A DNA stretch of 64,000 nucleotides, taken from the NCBI GenBank assembly GCA_964508705.1, contig CAZDUS010000003.1, positions 1 through 64,000 of the forward strand, in the 5' to 3' direction. This stretch comes from CAZDUS01 sp964508705 (GTDB taxonomy: Bacteria > Verrucomicrobiota > Kiritimatiellia > CAIKKV01 > CAITUY01). A program made the translations under genes and the position numbers. Of the stretch, positions 53,216 to 61,963 are shown in pieces. Each line of letters begins with the position of its first letter. Position 1 is the stretch's first letter. Below the pieces are notes generated by a model. That model searched no databases, was not told the DNA's origin, and was given only the letters and a program-made list of their open reading frames with translations.

Positions 53216-55729
53216 ATGGATAAGATAGGCAAGGACCTTTTTATCAACACGGATTTCGATCGATCGCTGGCGAAAGTCAGTTTTACCACGCCGGACGGTT
53301 TTAACCGGTGCCGGTGGGAGATTCTCGATGGGGAGAGTGTGGTTGTCGGGGGCGAGCTCGATCTCGAGCCCGGCAAATGCGCCGCCTTGGAGGTTTCCCT
53401 GCCGGGGTTCAAGCCCTGGCATGTGGACAGCCCGGCACTTTACCGGTTGCGGCTTGAGTTGTCCGGAACCGGCGGCACGGAGGCCGTAGAGGAGCTGTTC
53501 GGCATGCGCAAGCTCAGCGCCACTGCCGAGGGTGTGTTCGTCAATAACGCGCCATTCCTGATCCGCGGCTATATCCGCGGGCGGGAGGCCCATGACCACG
53601 AGAATCTGGCATCCCTGCCGCTCGAGGAGTTCTACGCGAAGCAGTTCAGGGCGGCCAAGGCCTTCGGCTTTAACTTTGTCCGTTTCCATTCACGTATCCC
53701 GCCGGAGGAATGCCTGCGCGCCGCCGACCGGCTTGGGATGTTCGTGCATGTCGAGATCCGCAAGTACTACGGCAAGTACCAGAAGGAACGTTTCTTCATG
53801 GACGACCACGGGCTCGTGGATGAGAAAGATTGGCGTGAGGCGATCCTACGCATCCGAAACCACCCCAGCCTTATGTTCTACTGCCTGGGCAACGAAATCC
53901 GCCATCCGGGTGTGAATCCCCGCGTGGAATATCTAGCCGGCGTCACCCGCGAGCTCGACACCAGTCGTTTCTTCATCGACACCTGTGCCCATGGCGAAGT
54001 TGACCGCACCTATGTGGACGTGGATGTGCAACATATGAGCTACTACTTTCCGTTCGGGAAGACCGCTGACATGTACGACAACACCTACAACTGGGGCATC
54101 TATGGATCCGCGAAGGGGATTCCGCTTACCGAGGCTGAGCCAGGTGAAGAGCCTGCCTGGCGTGTGAACCGCACCCTTACCGCCCGCTGCCCGGTGCTGG
54201 CCCATGAGATCTGCCACTATGTCGCCTGGCGTGACCTCAATGCGCTCGACCGCAAGTTCAAGAAGGCCAAGGCCGCTAGGCCCTGGTGGATCGACGAGCT
54301 GAAGAAACTCGTGGAACTCAAGGATATGAAGAAGGACTATGCGAAGTGCATGGAAGCCAGCCAGCGCTTCCAGTTACTGGGCTGGAAGCTCGGGATCGAG
54401 GCGGCGCGGCGCAGCAAGATTCTCAGCGGATTTCACTTCCTGCAATTCTGCGACACGGAGCGGTACGAGAATTCCAATGGCATTGTGGACTGTTTCGATG
54501 ACTACAAGGGCATTGACCGCAAGGGATTCCTGCTGTTCAACGCTGAAAGCGTGGTGCTGGCCGACCTTCCGCGGCGCACTTTCTTTGAAGGTGAACGCCT
54601 CATGGTGCCGGTCATCGTCTCGCATTTTGACCCGGCGATGAAAGGCGAGGCGGAGTTGCGATTCCGTCTGAAGAGTCTTAACGGCGGGAAGGTGCTGATG
54701 AAGGGTTCCCTCGGTAAGATGGACATGAATCGTCACGGACGCTACGAGATCGCCAATCTGGACTTGGTTCTACCCGCGATTTCCGCGCCGGAGGCCCTGG
54801 TGCTGGAGTGCGAGATCAAGGGCAAGGAATGTGCGATCAAGAATTCGTGGAATCTCTGGCTGTATTCCAACCGGCCGGCGGCGTTGCCGGGATTTGACGC
54901 GGTGGTCGCGCTGGACGAGGTCAATCTCGGGATGCGTTATCCGCAGATCCGCTCCGTGAAATCGGCGAAAATGATGATTGCCAACCGGTTCAGCGAGGCG
55001 CTTTTCAAGCATCTCGAGAAGGGTGGCGATGGGCTGTTGCTGTACCGCGTGCCGGAAACACGGGACCGCCGTGACCCATCGGCGCTTCCGGAAAAGTTCT
55101 ACCTGCCGGCCACATGGGATCGCCTCAAGGGGGTAATCTGGGATCGCGGACACAACTGCGGCGCCTTTGCGCGCCCGAGCAAGGCGCTTGCCGGGTTCCC
55201 CAACGACGGGTTCCTTGACCTGCAGTACCACGGAATTGTGGATGACAGCGACAAGATCTGCCTCGATGGCTTCCCCGTGGCATTGGAACCGATCCTGCAG
55301 GGCGTGGACAAGGCGGCTCGGGATCGTTTTGATATTCACGACTACAAGCTCTCCGAGTTGCAGCCGGAGTACACGATGCGAAAGTTCGCCTATCTCTTCG
55401 AGTTGCGCGTTGGCCGTGGAAGGCTGCTGGTGAGCGGGTTTAATTTCACGGGCTTGAATCGTGGTGTGCCGGAAGCGGCCGCCATGTTCGAATCGCTTGT
55501 GCGGTATGTCCGAGGTAGCGCGTTCAAACCTGCCGCCAAGATGACGGTCAAGGCATTGCGCGATTACCTGGTTGCCAAGGGCAAGGCACCGCGGGTTCGG
55601 GAGCGCAAGATGACCCAGTACTGGCAGCTCAATGAGGAGCCCCTGGAAAGCGCCAAATACTGGCGCGAGTCCAATGAGTATATCGACGGCAAGGGCCGGT
55701 GGTCGCACCGCCGGAAGTCAAAGGCGTAA
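53216..55729 (+). CDS. Glycoside hydrolase family 2 enzyme
   Basis: An 837-residue GH2-like protein without a signal peptide. A short N-terminal beta-sandwich region is followed by a TIM barrel: FLIRGYIRGREAHDH, NFVRFHSRIPPEECLRAADR, LMFYCLGNEIRH with acid/base Glu (about 227) and VLAHEICHYVAWRD with the probable nucleophile Glu (about 331). The long C-terminal half (about 450-837) has beta-rich domains and a ThuA/GATase-like stretch but no clear family. Start ATG at 53216 follows AAAGGAG. Strong C-ending codon preference. Likely a beta-glycosidase (galactosidase, glucuronidase or mannosidase class); the substrate is open. Confidence 0.85.
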   Translation: MDKIGKDLFINTDFDRSLAKVSFTTPDGFNRCRWEILDGESVVVGGELDLEPGKCAALEVSLPGFKPWHVDSPALYRLRLELSGTGGTEAVEELFGMRKLSATAEGVFVNNAPFLIRGYIRGREAHDHENLASLPLEEFYAKQFRAAKAFGFNFVRFHSRIPPEECLRAADRLGMFVHVEIRKYYGKYQKERFFMDDHGLVDEKDWREAILRIRNHPSLMFYCLGNEIRHPGVNPRVEYLAGVTRELDTSRFFIDTCAHGEVDRTYVDVDVQHMSYYFPFGKTADMYDNTYNWGIYGSAKGIPLTEAEPGEEPAWRVNRTLTARCPVLAHEICHYVAWRDLNALDRKFKKAKAARPWWIDELKKLVELKDMKKDYAKCMEASQRFQLLGWKLGIEAARRSKILSGFHFLQFCDTERYENSNGIVDCFDDYKGIDRKGFLLFNAESVVLADLPRRTFFEGERLMVPVIVSHFDPAMKGEAELRFRLKSLNGGKVLMKGSLGKMDMNRHGRYEIANLDLVLPAISAPEALVLECEIKGKECAIKNSWNLWLYSNRPAALPGFDAVVALDEVNLGMRYPQIRSVKSAKMMIANRFSEALFKHLEKGGDGLLLYRVPETRDRRDPSALPEKFYLPATWDRLKGVIWDRGHNCGAFARPSKALAGFPNDGFLDLQYHGIVDDSDKICLDGFPVALEPILQGVDKAARDRFDIHDYKLSELQPEYTMRKFAYLFELRVGRGRLLVSGFNFTGLNRGVPEAAAMFESLVRYVRGSAFKPAAKMTVKALRDYLVAKGKAPRVRERKMTQYWQLNEEPLESAKYWRESNEYIDGKGRWSHRRKSKA

Positions 55730-55755
55730 CCTGAGCGCAACAAAGCGTTGCCGGT

Positions 55756-56478
55756 ATGAGAGAGATCGGGCCGATGAGGTCAGTTCAAAATAGAGAGATC
55801 AATGTGTTCCTGCTCATCGGCCAATCCAACATGGCCGGTCGCGGGCGTCTTGATGACGTGGCCGACATATCCCATCCGGACGTGCTCATGTTCCGGGAGG
55901 GGCGCTGGAGCCCGGCGAAGGAACCGCTGCATACCGACAAGCCGGCCACTGCCGGTGTCGGGCTGGGCATGAGCTTTGCCGTGGAGCTCATGGCACGCCG
56001 TGCCATGAAGCCCATCGGTCTTGTTCCTTGCGCCGTGGGCGGGACTCCGCTCAGCCGCTGGATGCCGGGTGGGGATCTGTATGAGAACGCGGTGTCGGTG
56101 GTGCAGTGTGCCCTGCGGGACGGCGGCGTCTTAAAGGGAATTCTTTGGCACCAGGGCGAGAAGGACTCCGTCAATGCGGATGATGCCAACAGTTACGGGC
56201 AACGCCTGCAGCAGATGATCGGTCGCTTGCGAAAGGAGTTGATGGCGGAGCATGTTCCGGTAGTCGCTGGTGAACTCGGGCCGTTCCTGACGAATCGTCC
56301 ACAGTGCAACTTCTTTGGCATCGTCAATCAGCACCTGTGGGGGTGTGTTGAACAGTTGCCCGCCTTTACGTGCGTGAGCGCGGCGGGGCTGACGGACAAT
56401 GGGGATGCGTTGCATTTCAATTCCACCTCGCTGCGTGAATTCGGCCGCAGGTATGCGGATGCCTATCTGGCAATATGA
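55756..56478 (+). CDS. SGNH-type carbohydrate esterase (SASA/CE6 family)
   Basis: A 240-residue protein of the sialate O-acetylesterase/acetylxylan esterase group (SASA domain). Block I is FLLIGQSNMAGRG with nucleophile Ser; a conserved WHQGEKD follows; the catalytic His/Asp block is DALHFNSTSLREFGRRYADA. No signal peptide, so it removes acetyl groups inside the cell, probably from oligosaccharides imported and cut by the GH3 and GH2 enzymes. It starts 26 bases after the GH2 stop; ATG at 55774 is an alternative start. Confidence 0.88.
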   Translation: MREIGPMRSVQNREINVFLLIGQSNMAGRGRLDDVADISHPDVLMFREGRWSPAKEPLHTDKPATAGVGLGMSFAVELMARRAMKPIGLVPCAVGGTPLSRWMPGGDLYENAVSVVQCALRDGGVLKGILWHQGEKDSVNADDANSYGQRLQQMIGRLRKELMAEHVPVVAGELGPFLTNRPQCNFFGIVNQHLWGCVEQLPAFTCVSAAGLTDNGDALHFNSTSLREFGRRYADAYLAI

Positions 56479-56824
56479 GTGAGATGGGGAAGATGAGCAC
56501 CGACAACGTCACCTATGGTCTCGGCAGACAGCGAGAAGTTAGTAGGGAGAAATGACGATAGTTTGTCCGTCAAGTTCTGTAAAAAGATTTTCGGTAATCC
56601 CTGCTGATAGCTGCGCCTCTGCGATCAGGTGAGCACATGGCCCACGCCGTATTTGGAGACGGCTCCCTTGGAGAGGTCGTCCTGCCTTGATAGATTTCCA
56701 ACGTAGCAGACTGATCGAACCTATCGTTTGTGATGATGAAAAGCTCGATTCTGTTCATGAGTGCGTTATGATGCGGTCCGTTTATGGGACGACGGTAGTG
56801 AGGATTGATAGGAAGGGTGTGGAT
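56479..56824. other. Intergenic, 346 bp, with dispersed-repeat copy
   Basis: No gene seen. It holds one copy of a short GC-rich repeat (56655-56686) that recurs at 62251-62284. The right end must contain the hisA promoter. It marks the right edge of the C-rich codon island. Confidence 0.5.
56655..56686. repeat. Dispersed GC-rich repeat, copy 1
   Basis: GGAGACGGCTCCCTTGGAGA followed by GGTCGTCCTGCC. Aligns with the copy at 62251-62284 with few differences. The core GGCTCCCTxGGAG is self-complementary and could form a hairpin. Confidence 0.7.
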
Positions 56825-57562
56825 GTGAATATTTATCCGGCGATTGATCTTAAGGATGGCCAGTGCGTGCGGTTGAAACAGGGGCGGGTGGATGCGGTGA
56901 GCGTCTATTCTTCGGACCCGGTGGCCATGGCACGGCGGTGGGCGGATGACGGCGGCGATTGGCTGCATGTGGTGGATCTGGATGGGGCTTTTAGCGGACA
57001 TCCGGTGCATCAGAAGGCCGTGGCGGCCATGGTGGCGGCGATCGGGATTCCCGTGGAAATCGGCGGGGGTATTCGCACAGACGAGGATATCCGGTTGATG
57101 CTGGACACGGGAGTGCGGCGGGTGATCCTGGGAACTCGCGCCTGCGCCGAGCCGGAAACGTTGGGGGCGCTGGTGAAGGCATTCGGGGACAGGGTGGCGG
57201 TGGGGATTGACGCCCGGAATGGCAAGGTGCAGGTCAAGGGCTGGGTGGAGACGACGGATGTCACGGCGGTGGAGTTGGCGATGTGGGTATCTCGGGTGGG
57301 AGTGCGGACGATCATTTACACCGATACGGCGACGGATGGGATGTTGACGGGGCCGAATCTTGAAGGGGTGCGGACGTTGTGCAAGGCGGTGGAGTGTAAT
57401 GTGATTGCCTCGGGGGGTATTTCCTGTGCGGCGGATGTGGCCAATCTTAAGGCGTTGAAGTTGCCGAACCTGGATGGAGTGATTGTGGGTAAGGCGTTGT
57501 ACGAGGGCGCGGTGACCGTTGCGGAATTGAAGCAAATTGCCGTTGGGGGGACCCCGGTATGA
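56825..57562 (+). CDS. hisA: Phosphoribosylformimino-5-aminoimidazole carboxamide ribotide isomerase
   Basis: A 245-residue (beta/alpha)8 isomerase of histidine biosynthesis. Signatures: NIYPAIDLKDGQCVRLKQG with the catalytic Asp, HVVDLDGAFSG, VEIGGGIRTDEDI, GIDARNGKVQVKGW, and TDTATDGMLTGPN with the second catalytic Asp. The GTG at 56825 gives the normal MNIYPAIDL start and is preceded by GGAAGGG; the frame is open upstream without homology. It overlaps the next gene by 4 bases (ATGA). No other his genes are present. Confidence 0.95.
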   Translation: MNIYPAIDLKDGQCVRLKQGRVDAVSVYSSDPVAMARRWADDGGDWLHVVDLDGAFSGHPVHQKAVAAMVAAIGIPVEIGGGIRTDEDIRLMLDTGVRRVILGTRACAEPETLGALVKAFGDRVAVGIDARNGKVQVKGWVETTDVTAVELAMWVSRVGVRTIIYTDTATDGMLTGPNLEGVRTLCKAVECNVIASGGISCAADVANLKALKLPNLDGVIVGKALYEGAVTVAELKQIAVGGTPV

Positions 57563-58848
57563 TGGTGACGGCCAAGGATTCACGACTGGAGAACGGGATG
57601 CGCGTGGTGACAGCCACGATGCCGCAGGTGGAGAGTGTTTCAATGGGCGTCTGGGTTGGCGCGGGCGGTCGGTGTGAGCCGGAGGTCTGGTCGGGGGCGA
57701 GCCACTTTATTGAGCATATGCTGTTCAAGGGTACGAAGCGGCGCAGTGCGCGTGATATTTCGCAGGCGATCGAGGGGCGGGGCGGGGATATCAATGCGTT
57801 CACGCAGGAGGAGAATACCTGTTATTACGCGCGGGTGGCGGCGGAGCATACCTGGGAAGCAATGGACGTGCTGACGGATATGTATTTGAACGCCAGTTTC
57901 GCGGCGGCGGATGTTGCCAAGGAGAAGGGAGTGGTGATCGAGGAGATCCTGATGTATCGGGATCAGCCGCAGCATCAGGTTGAGGAGATACTGGCCCAGT
58001 TGTTGTGGAGTGAGCATGCGCTGGGTCGGCCCCTGACAGGGAGTCCGGAGACGGTGAAGGGGCTGGGGCGCAGGGAGTTGATGGCATACAAGGCGAAGCA
58101 CTATACGCCACGCAATACTGTGATTGCGGTGGCCGGCAAGGTGGATCACGACTCGTGTGTGGAATGCATCAAGGCGTTGATGGGGAAAGAGAAGACGGCT
58201 CCGAAACGGACGTTTGTTCCGGTGACTGCGTCGGTGGCGCAGGTGCTGATGCAACTGGAGTCTAAGGATGTGGAGCAGGCGCATCTGGCGATCGGGTTCC
58301 GTGGGTTCGGGCGGCATGACCGGCGGCGATACGCGCTGAAGTTGCTGAGTGTGATTCTTGGCGAGAATATGAGTTCGAGGCTTTTCCAGGTGGTCCGCGA
58401 GCAACATGGATTGGCTTATGCGATTAATTCCACGGCGCATTTGTTTCATGATACGGGCGCGTTTGTGATTTCGGCCGGGTTGGACCGCGACAGGTTGGAA
58501 GCCGCGGTCAAGCTGGTGGTGCGGGAGTTGAATCGCGTTAAGGACACGCTGGTGGGAAAAGCGGAATTGGGCAGGGCGAGGGATTACGCGGTGGGTCAGA
58601 TCCGGATGGGATTGGAAAGCACTAGCAGTCAGATGATGTGGATTGGCGAGCATTTTATGTCGTATGGGTATTTGATTCAGCCGGAGGAGATTATTGCGGC
58701 GTTGAGGGCGGTGACAGCAGAGGAGATTCGTCGTCTGGCGGAGGATTTGTTGAGGCCGGGCAGGTCGAGTGTGGCGATGGTGTCGCCGGAGGTGACGAAG
58801 GTTTTGGAGAAGGATGTTGCGAAGATGGTGAGAGGGCTGGCGGGGTAG
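57559..58848 (+). CDS. M16-family zinc peptidase
   Basis: A 429-residue insulinase-family (M16) protease. The inverted zinc motif is HFIEH (49-53), with the third ligand Glu in GVVIEEILMYRD about 77 residues on. The C-terminal half matches the M16 inactive domain (QVVREQHGLAYAINS, GQIRMGLES). Such proteins (PqqL/YmxG-like processing proteases) degrade or mature peptides. Length is that of the single-subunit bacterial form. Start ATG overlaps hisA by 4 bases; no signal peptide. Confidence 0.93.
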   Translation: MMVTAKDSRLENGMRVVTATMPQVESVSMGVWVGAGGRCEPEVWSGASHFIEHMLFKGTKRRSARDISQAIEGRGGDINAFTQEENTCYYARVAAEHTWEAMDVLTDMYLNASFAAADVAKEKGVVIEEILMYRDQPQHQVEEILAQLLWSEHALGRPLTGSPETVKGLGRRELMAYKAKHYTPRNTVIAVAGKVDHDSCVECIKALMGKEKTAPKRTFVPVTASVAQVLMQLESKDVEQAHLAIGFRGFGRHDRRRYALKLLSVILGENMSSRLFQVVREQHGLAYAINSTAHLFHDTGAFVISAGLDRDRLEAAVKLVVRELNRVKDTLVGKAELGRARDYAVGQIRMGLESTSSQMMWIGEHFMSYGYLIQPEEIIAALRAVTAEEIRRLAEDLLRPGRSSVAMVSPEVTKVLEKDVAKMVRGLAG

Positions 58849-58855
58849 GGGGGGA

Positions 58856-58890
58856 GGAATGGTTGATGGTTCATGTGGAATGGTTGATGG
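58856..58890. repeat. 14-bp direct repeat after the M16 gene
   Basis: GGAATGGTTGATGG occurs at 58856-58869 and 58877-58890, 21 bases apart, just after the peptidase stop. Confidence 0.75.
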
Positions 58891-59037
58891 GGGATGGGTT
58901 AAGAGTGTGTCCGCAGATGGTGCAGATGAACGCAGATAAAGAGGGGGATTGGTTGAGGAGATGAAGGATCCCGTTACGGAGGAAAGTGTGGCGGACAAGT
59001 CGGGGTTCAGGAGGGATTCTTAATCGAAGACTGATCC

Positions 59038-59061
59038 GATTAGGATTACGATTATGATTAT
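59038..59061. repeat. Hexanucleotide (GATTAN) x4 repeat
   Basis: GATTAG, GATTAC, GATTAT, GATTAT in direct succession, 26 bases upstream of the SDR start. Confidence 0.8.
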
Positions 59062-59086
59062 GAGCGGTGGGAAGAGGAGGGGTGAT

Positions 59087-59824
59087 ATGAAACGCCAGAA
59101 GAAGACTGTATTGGTGACGGGTGGAGCGGTTCGTATTGGCAAGGCCATTTGCGAGGCATTGGCGGAAGCGGGATATAATGTTGTCATCCACTGCAACCGC
59201 TCGGAGAAGGCCGCTGTTTTGTTGGCTGAACAACTTGAGAAACGCGGGGTCAAGGCTTGGGCTGTAGGTCAGGATCTTTGGGATGAGGTTTCGTGCGAAG
59301 AGCTTATCGATGCGGCCTTTTATGTGGCTGGCAGGGTGGATGCGTTGGTGAATAACGCTGCGATCTTCCATAAAGTCACATTGGCAGAGACGACTGAAGA
59401 GGAATTGACGCAGGAGTTCACGGTGAATTGTTTTGTTCCCGCGATGTTGACGAGGAGTTTTGCGCGGCGAGCCCGGCGGGGGTGCGTGGTGAATATGCTG
59501 GATCGACGAGTTCAGTCGAATGATACGGACTGCATGGCGTATTCGTTGAGCAAGAAGGCGTTGGCGTCATTTACGGAAGAGGCGGCATTGGCATTGGCGC
59601 CCGGGATCCGGGTGAATGCGGTGGCGCCGGGCGCTATTCTGCCGCCACCGGGAAGCAAGGGGAAACGAATCCGGGATTTAGCCGGGCGCATTCCTTTACA
59701 ACGGCAAGTGACCCCGCGTGATGTGGCTGGCGCGGTAGTGACGTTGTTGTCAATGGAGTCGGTGACAGGTCAGATATTGTTTGTGGATGGAGGACAGCAC
59801 TTGCTTGGGAATGGGGTGTTATGA
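59087..59824 (+). CDS. SDR oxidoreductase, pteridine-reductase (FolM/PTR1)-like
   Basis: A 245-residue short-chain dehydrogenase. NAD(P) site TGGAVRIGKAI, then NNAAIF, catalytic Tyr-x3-Lys in MAYSLSKKAL, and a C-terminal VDGGQHLL. The substitution of the usual Ser-rich strand by VVNMLDRRVQSND before the Tyr is the pattern of pteridine reductases such as FolM and PTR1. SD GGAGGGG precedes ATG 59087; upstream ATG at 59054 is less likely. It overlaps the following Mur-ligase-type gene by 4 bases (ATGA). Confidence 0.85.
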   Translation: MKRQKKTVLVTGGAVRIGKAICEALAEAGYNVVIHCNRSEKAAVLLAEQLEKRGVKAWAVGQDLWDEVSCEELIDAAFYVAGRVDALVNNAAIFHKVTLAETTEEELTQEFTVNCFVPAMLTRSFARRARRGCVVNMLDRRVQSNDTDCMAYSLSKKALASFTEEAALALAPGIRVNAVAPGAILPPPGSKGKRIRDLAGRIPLQRQVTPRDVAGAVVTLLSMESVTGQILFVDGGQHLLGNGVL

Positions 59825-61125
59825 ACTCTTGTCATTTGGTTGGAGTGGCTGGGGTGGGAATGAATGCCTTGGCGCAGGCGTTGCAGGGGACAGGGTGGTC
59901 GGTTAGCGGATCGGATAGGTTTGAGGATCAGGGGCAGGATATTGAGGTGATAAGGAAACTCAAGGCGGCCGGGATACGGTTTCATAAGCAGGATGGTAGT
60001 GGAGTGACGGGCGGGACCGGGGCGGTTGTTGTTAGCACGGCGATAGAGAAGGATAATCCCGATTTGCTGGCGGCAAGTCGATTAGGTGTGCCGGTACGTC
60101 ATCGGGCGGAGATGCTGGCGGAAGTGGTGAAGGATCAACGCGCGGTGGCAATTGCCGGGACGTCAGGGAAGACGACGGTGACTGGCATGGTTGGATGGAT
60201 TCTGGAGCAGTTGGGGGGGGACCCGCTGGTGGTCAATGGGGGGGCGCTGGTGAATTGGGCGGATGATTCCCGGATAGGGAATGTGAGGCTCGGGAAGTCC
60301 GGGGTGGGAGTGATCGAGGCGGATGAGAGCGACCGTTCACTTCTGAAGTTTGATCCCGAGTGGGCGTTGATTACCAATGCTTCGGCAGACCATTTTGACA
60401 TGGCGGAGACGATGGCGTTGTTCGAGACGTTTCGGGGGAAGGTCAGGCGGGATTGCGTGGTCGGATGGGCGGAGGGGGCAGGATGGAGGTCGGTCAAGCC
60501 TGAGGTGAGTCGTGAGGGGACGCGGTTCCGCTATGAGGGGGTGGATTTTGAATTGCCGCTGTTGGGTGAACATAATGCGGAGAACGCGATGCAGTCCGCT
60601 GAGTTATGCAGGCGGATGGGGTATGCGTTGCCGGACATTGCGGTGGCGTTGAGGGGGTTCCGGGGGATTCAGAGGCGGCTGGAGAAGATTGGTGAAGCGG
60701 GCGGGGTGACGGTGTTGGATGAGTACGCGCACAATCCGGCGAAGATTGCGGCGGCGTGGCGGGCGGTGGCGCCGCATCACCGGCGGGTGGTGGCGTTCTG
60801 GCGTCCACATGGATTCAAGCCGCTGGCAACGATGTTTGATGATTTGGTGGAGATGTTTGGAAGTGTTTGCGGGGCGCAGGACAGGTTGTATTTGTTGCCG
60901 GTTTTTTATGCGGGCGGCTCGGTGACGCGGCAGGCGGATTCCGACGGACTGGTGGCGGCGTTAAAGGCGCGCGGAGTAGCGGCGGAATGGGTGGCGGATT
61001 ATGAGGCGTTGATGGGGACGATGTTGCGGGTGGTGGAGAAGGGGGACGTGGTGTTGTGCATGGGGGCGCGTGATCCGGGTATCCCGGCGTTTGCAAGGCG
61101 GTTGGTGGGGCGGTTGGGCAAGTAA
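59821..61125 (+). CDS. Mur-ligase family protein, MurC/Mpl-like
   Basis: A 434-residue ATP-dependent ligase. The N-terminal domain is MurC/Mpl-like (HLVGVAGVGMNALAQAL, GSDR, VVVSTAIEKDNPDL). The central domain has the P-loop GTSGKTTVTGM (about 114) and LGEHNAENAM. The C-terminal domain has DEYAHNPAKI where MurC has a DDYGHHP-type motif; the form here is closer to the YAHNP of MurE and CphA. It is slightly shorter than MurC. It may ligate an amino acid to UDP-MurNAc, recycle murein peptides, or act on another substrate. It is translationally coupled to a pteridine-reductase-like SDR. Confidence 0.82.
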   Translation: MNSCHLVGVAGVGMNALAQALQGTGWSVSGSDRFEDQGQDIEVIRKLKAAGIRFHKQDGSGVTGGTGAVVVSTAIEKDNPDLLAASRLGVPVRHRAEMLAEVVKDQRAVAIAGTSGKTTVTGMVGWILEQLGGDPLVVNGGALVNWADDSRIGNVRLGKSGVGVIEADESDRSLLKFDPEWALITNASADHFDMAETMALFETFRGKVRRDCVVGWAEGAGWRSVKPEVSREGTRFRYEGVDFELPLLGEHNAENAMQSAELCRRMGYALPDIAVALRGFRGIQRRLEKIGEAGGVTVLDEYAHNPAKIAAAWRAVAPHHRRVVAFWRPHGFKPLATMFDDLVEMFGSVCGAQDRLYLLPVFYAGGSVTRQADSDGLVAALKARGVAAEWVADYEALMGTMLRVVEKGDVVLCMGARDPGIPAFARRLVGRLGK

Positions 61126-61178
61126 TTTTGTAGCCGGTGGGGAGCGATATTCCATGTCGGTACAAGCAGGAGGCCTTT

Positions 61179-61263
61179 GAAGTAGGCTTTATGCCGCTGA
61201 TAAAACGGCAAGTTGACTTCAGCGGCACAAGGTAGGGGTTTCTTTATGTATAAAGCCTACTTC
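61179..61263. repeat. Nested inverted repeat (85 bp)
   Basis: Outer arms GAAGTAGGCTTTAT (61179-61192) and ATAAAGCCTACTTC (61250-61263) are perfect; inner arms TGCCGCTGA (61192-61200) and TCAGCGGCA (61219-61227) are also perfect. It could fold as a two-part stem and resembles a small non-autonomous element. Confidence 0.85.
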
Positions 61264-61319
61264 GAGTGTGGAAGACATTGGTGTAACAAGCGAAACGATA
61301 AGGTGTTTTGCATGTGACG

Positions 61320-61350
61320 AAGATTAATGCCCATAGTCTTCATTAATCTT
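61320..61350. repeat. Perfect 10-bp inverted repeat
   Basis: AAGATTAATG (61320-61329) and CATTAATCTT (61341-61350) with an 11-base spacer. It lies before the small hypothetical gene; no T tract. Confidence 0.8.
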
Positions 61351-61405
61351 TATGAAAAGTGAGTTAACTTGAATTAAGCTCAATAACACTGTTCGGTGAA
61401 GAACC

Positions 61406-61672
61406 ATGATGGAGAAACAAGATTGGGGGAGAATCGGTTGGCACCTGCGAGGCAAGGTGCTGATGCACCGGCACTACCGTCAGTACGGGAAAAATCTGTC
61501 ATGGGATCACGATCATGGTGAGTTTTGCGGTGTGGAGTTTGCCCTGCGGGATGATCCAGAGGTTCAGAGAGAAGGTTATGCAACAGAAGATGATTATCAT
61601 TGGATCTGTACCAAGTGCTTCACCGAACTGCGTGAAGAGTTTGAATGGACAGCAAAGGAAGAAATGAACTGA
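61406..61672 (+). CDS. Hypothetical small protein with CxxC
   Basis: An 88-residue charged protein with several His and a CTKC motif near the C-terminus (WICTKCFTELREEFEW), possibly metal-binding. Ends VEFALRDDPEV and WTAKEE are acidic. No family recognised. It lies in a decayed, repeat-rich region upstream of a toxin-antitoxin remnant, so it might belong to that cargo. ATG at 61409 is equally possible as start. Confidence 0.45.
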   Translation: MMEKQDWGRIGWHLRGKVLMHRHYRQYGKNLSWDHDHGEFCGVEFALRDDPEVQREGYATEDDYHWICTKCFTELREEFEWTAKEEMN

Positions 61673-61777
61673 CCACCGAACAAGGCCATGAACGTACGGC
61701 TTCGCCGCCGCTCATGGATGCCGTTCTGCCATCAAGGAATTATTTGCGGACAAATCTGAGAGTGATAGACCAGAACC

Positions 61778-61963
61778 ATGACTGTCAAAGAAATTGCGAT
61801 TCATACAATAGAAGACCTCCCAGAGGAAGCCTCTTGGGCGGACATTCAAGAACGCATTAATTTTGTCGCCGGAATTCGCAAGGGGCTTCGGGAGTTGGAT
61901 GAAGGCAAAGGGATCCCCCACTACCGTGTTAGGGAGGAGTTTGCCGAGTGGCTCACGAACTAA
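61778..61963 (+). CDS. Antitoxin-like small protein of a ParE/RelE module
   Basis: A 61-residue protein (starts MTVKEIAIHTIEDLPEEASW) of the kind often found ahead of RelE/ParE toxins in plasmid and chromosome modules. Its last bases overlap the start of a ParE-like frame (61948), the usual coupling of antitoxin and toxin. Confidence 0.6.
   Translation: MTVKEIAIHTIEDLPEEASWADIQERINFVAGIRKGLRELDEGKGIPHYRVREEFAEWLTN

Noticed and set aside
57640..58998. Minus-strand frame of 452 codons opposite the M16 peptidase
   Set aside because: The composition is His/Pro/Arg-rich low-complexity, typical of an antisense shadow; the plus-strand M16 gene has a clear HFIEH motif.
61380..61583. Minus-strand frame opposite the small hypothetical gene
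   Set aside because: No homology and no SD seen; the plus frame has a more natural composition, though neither is certain.
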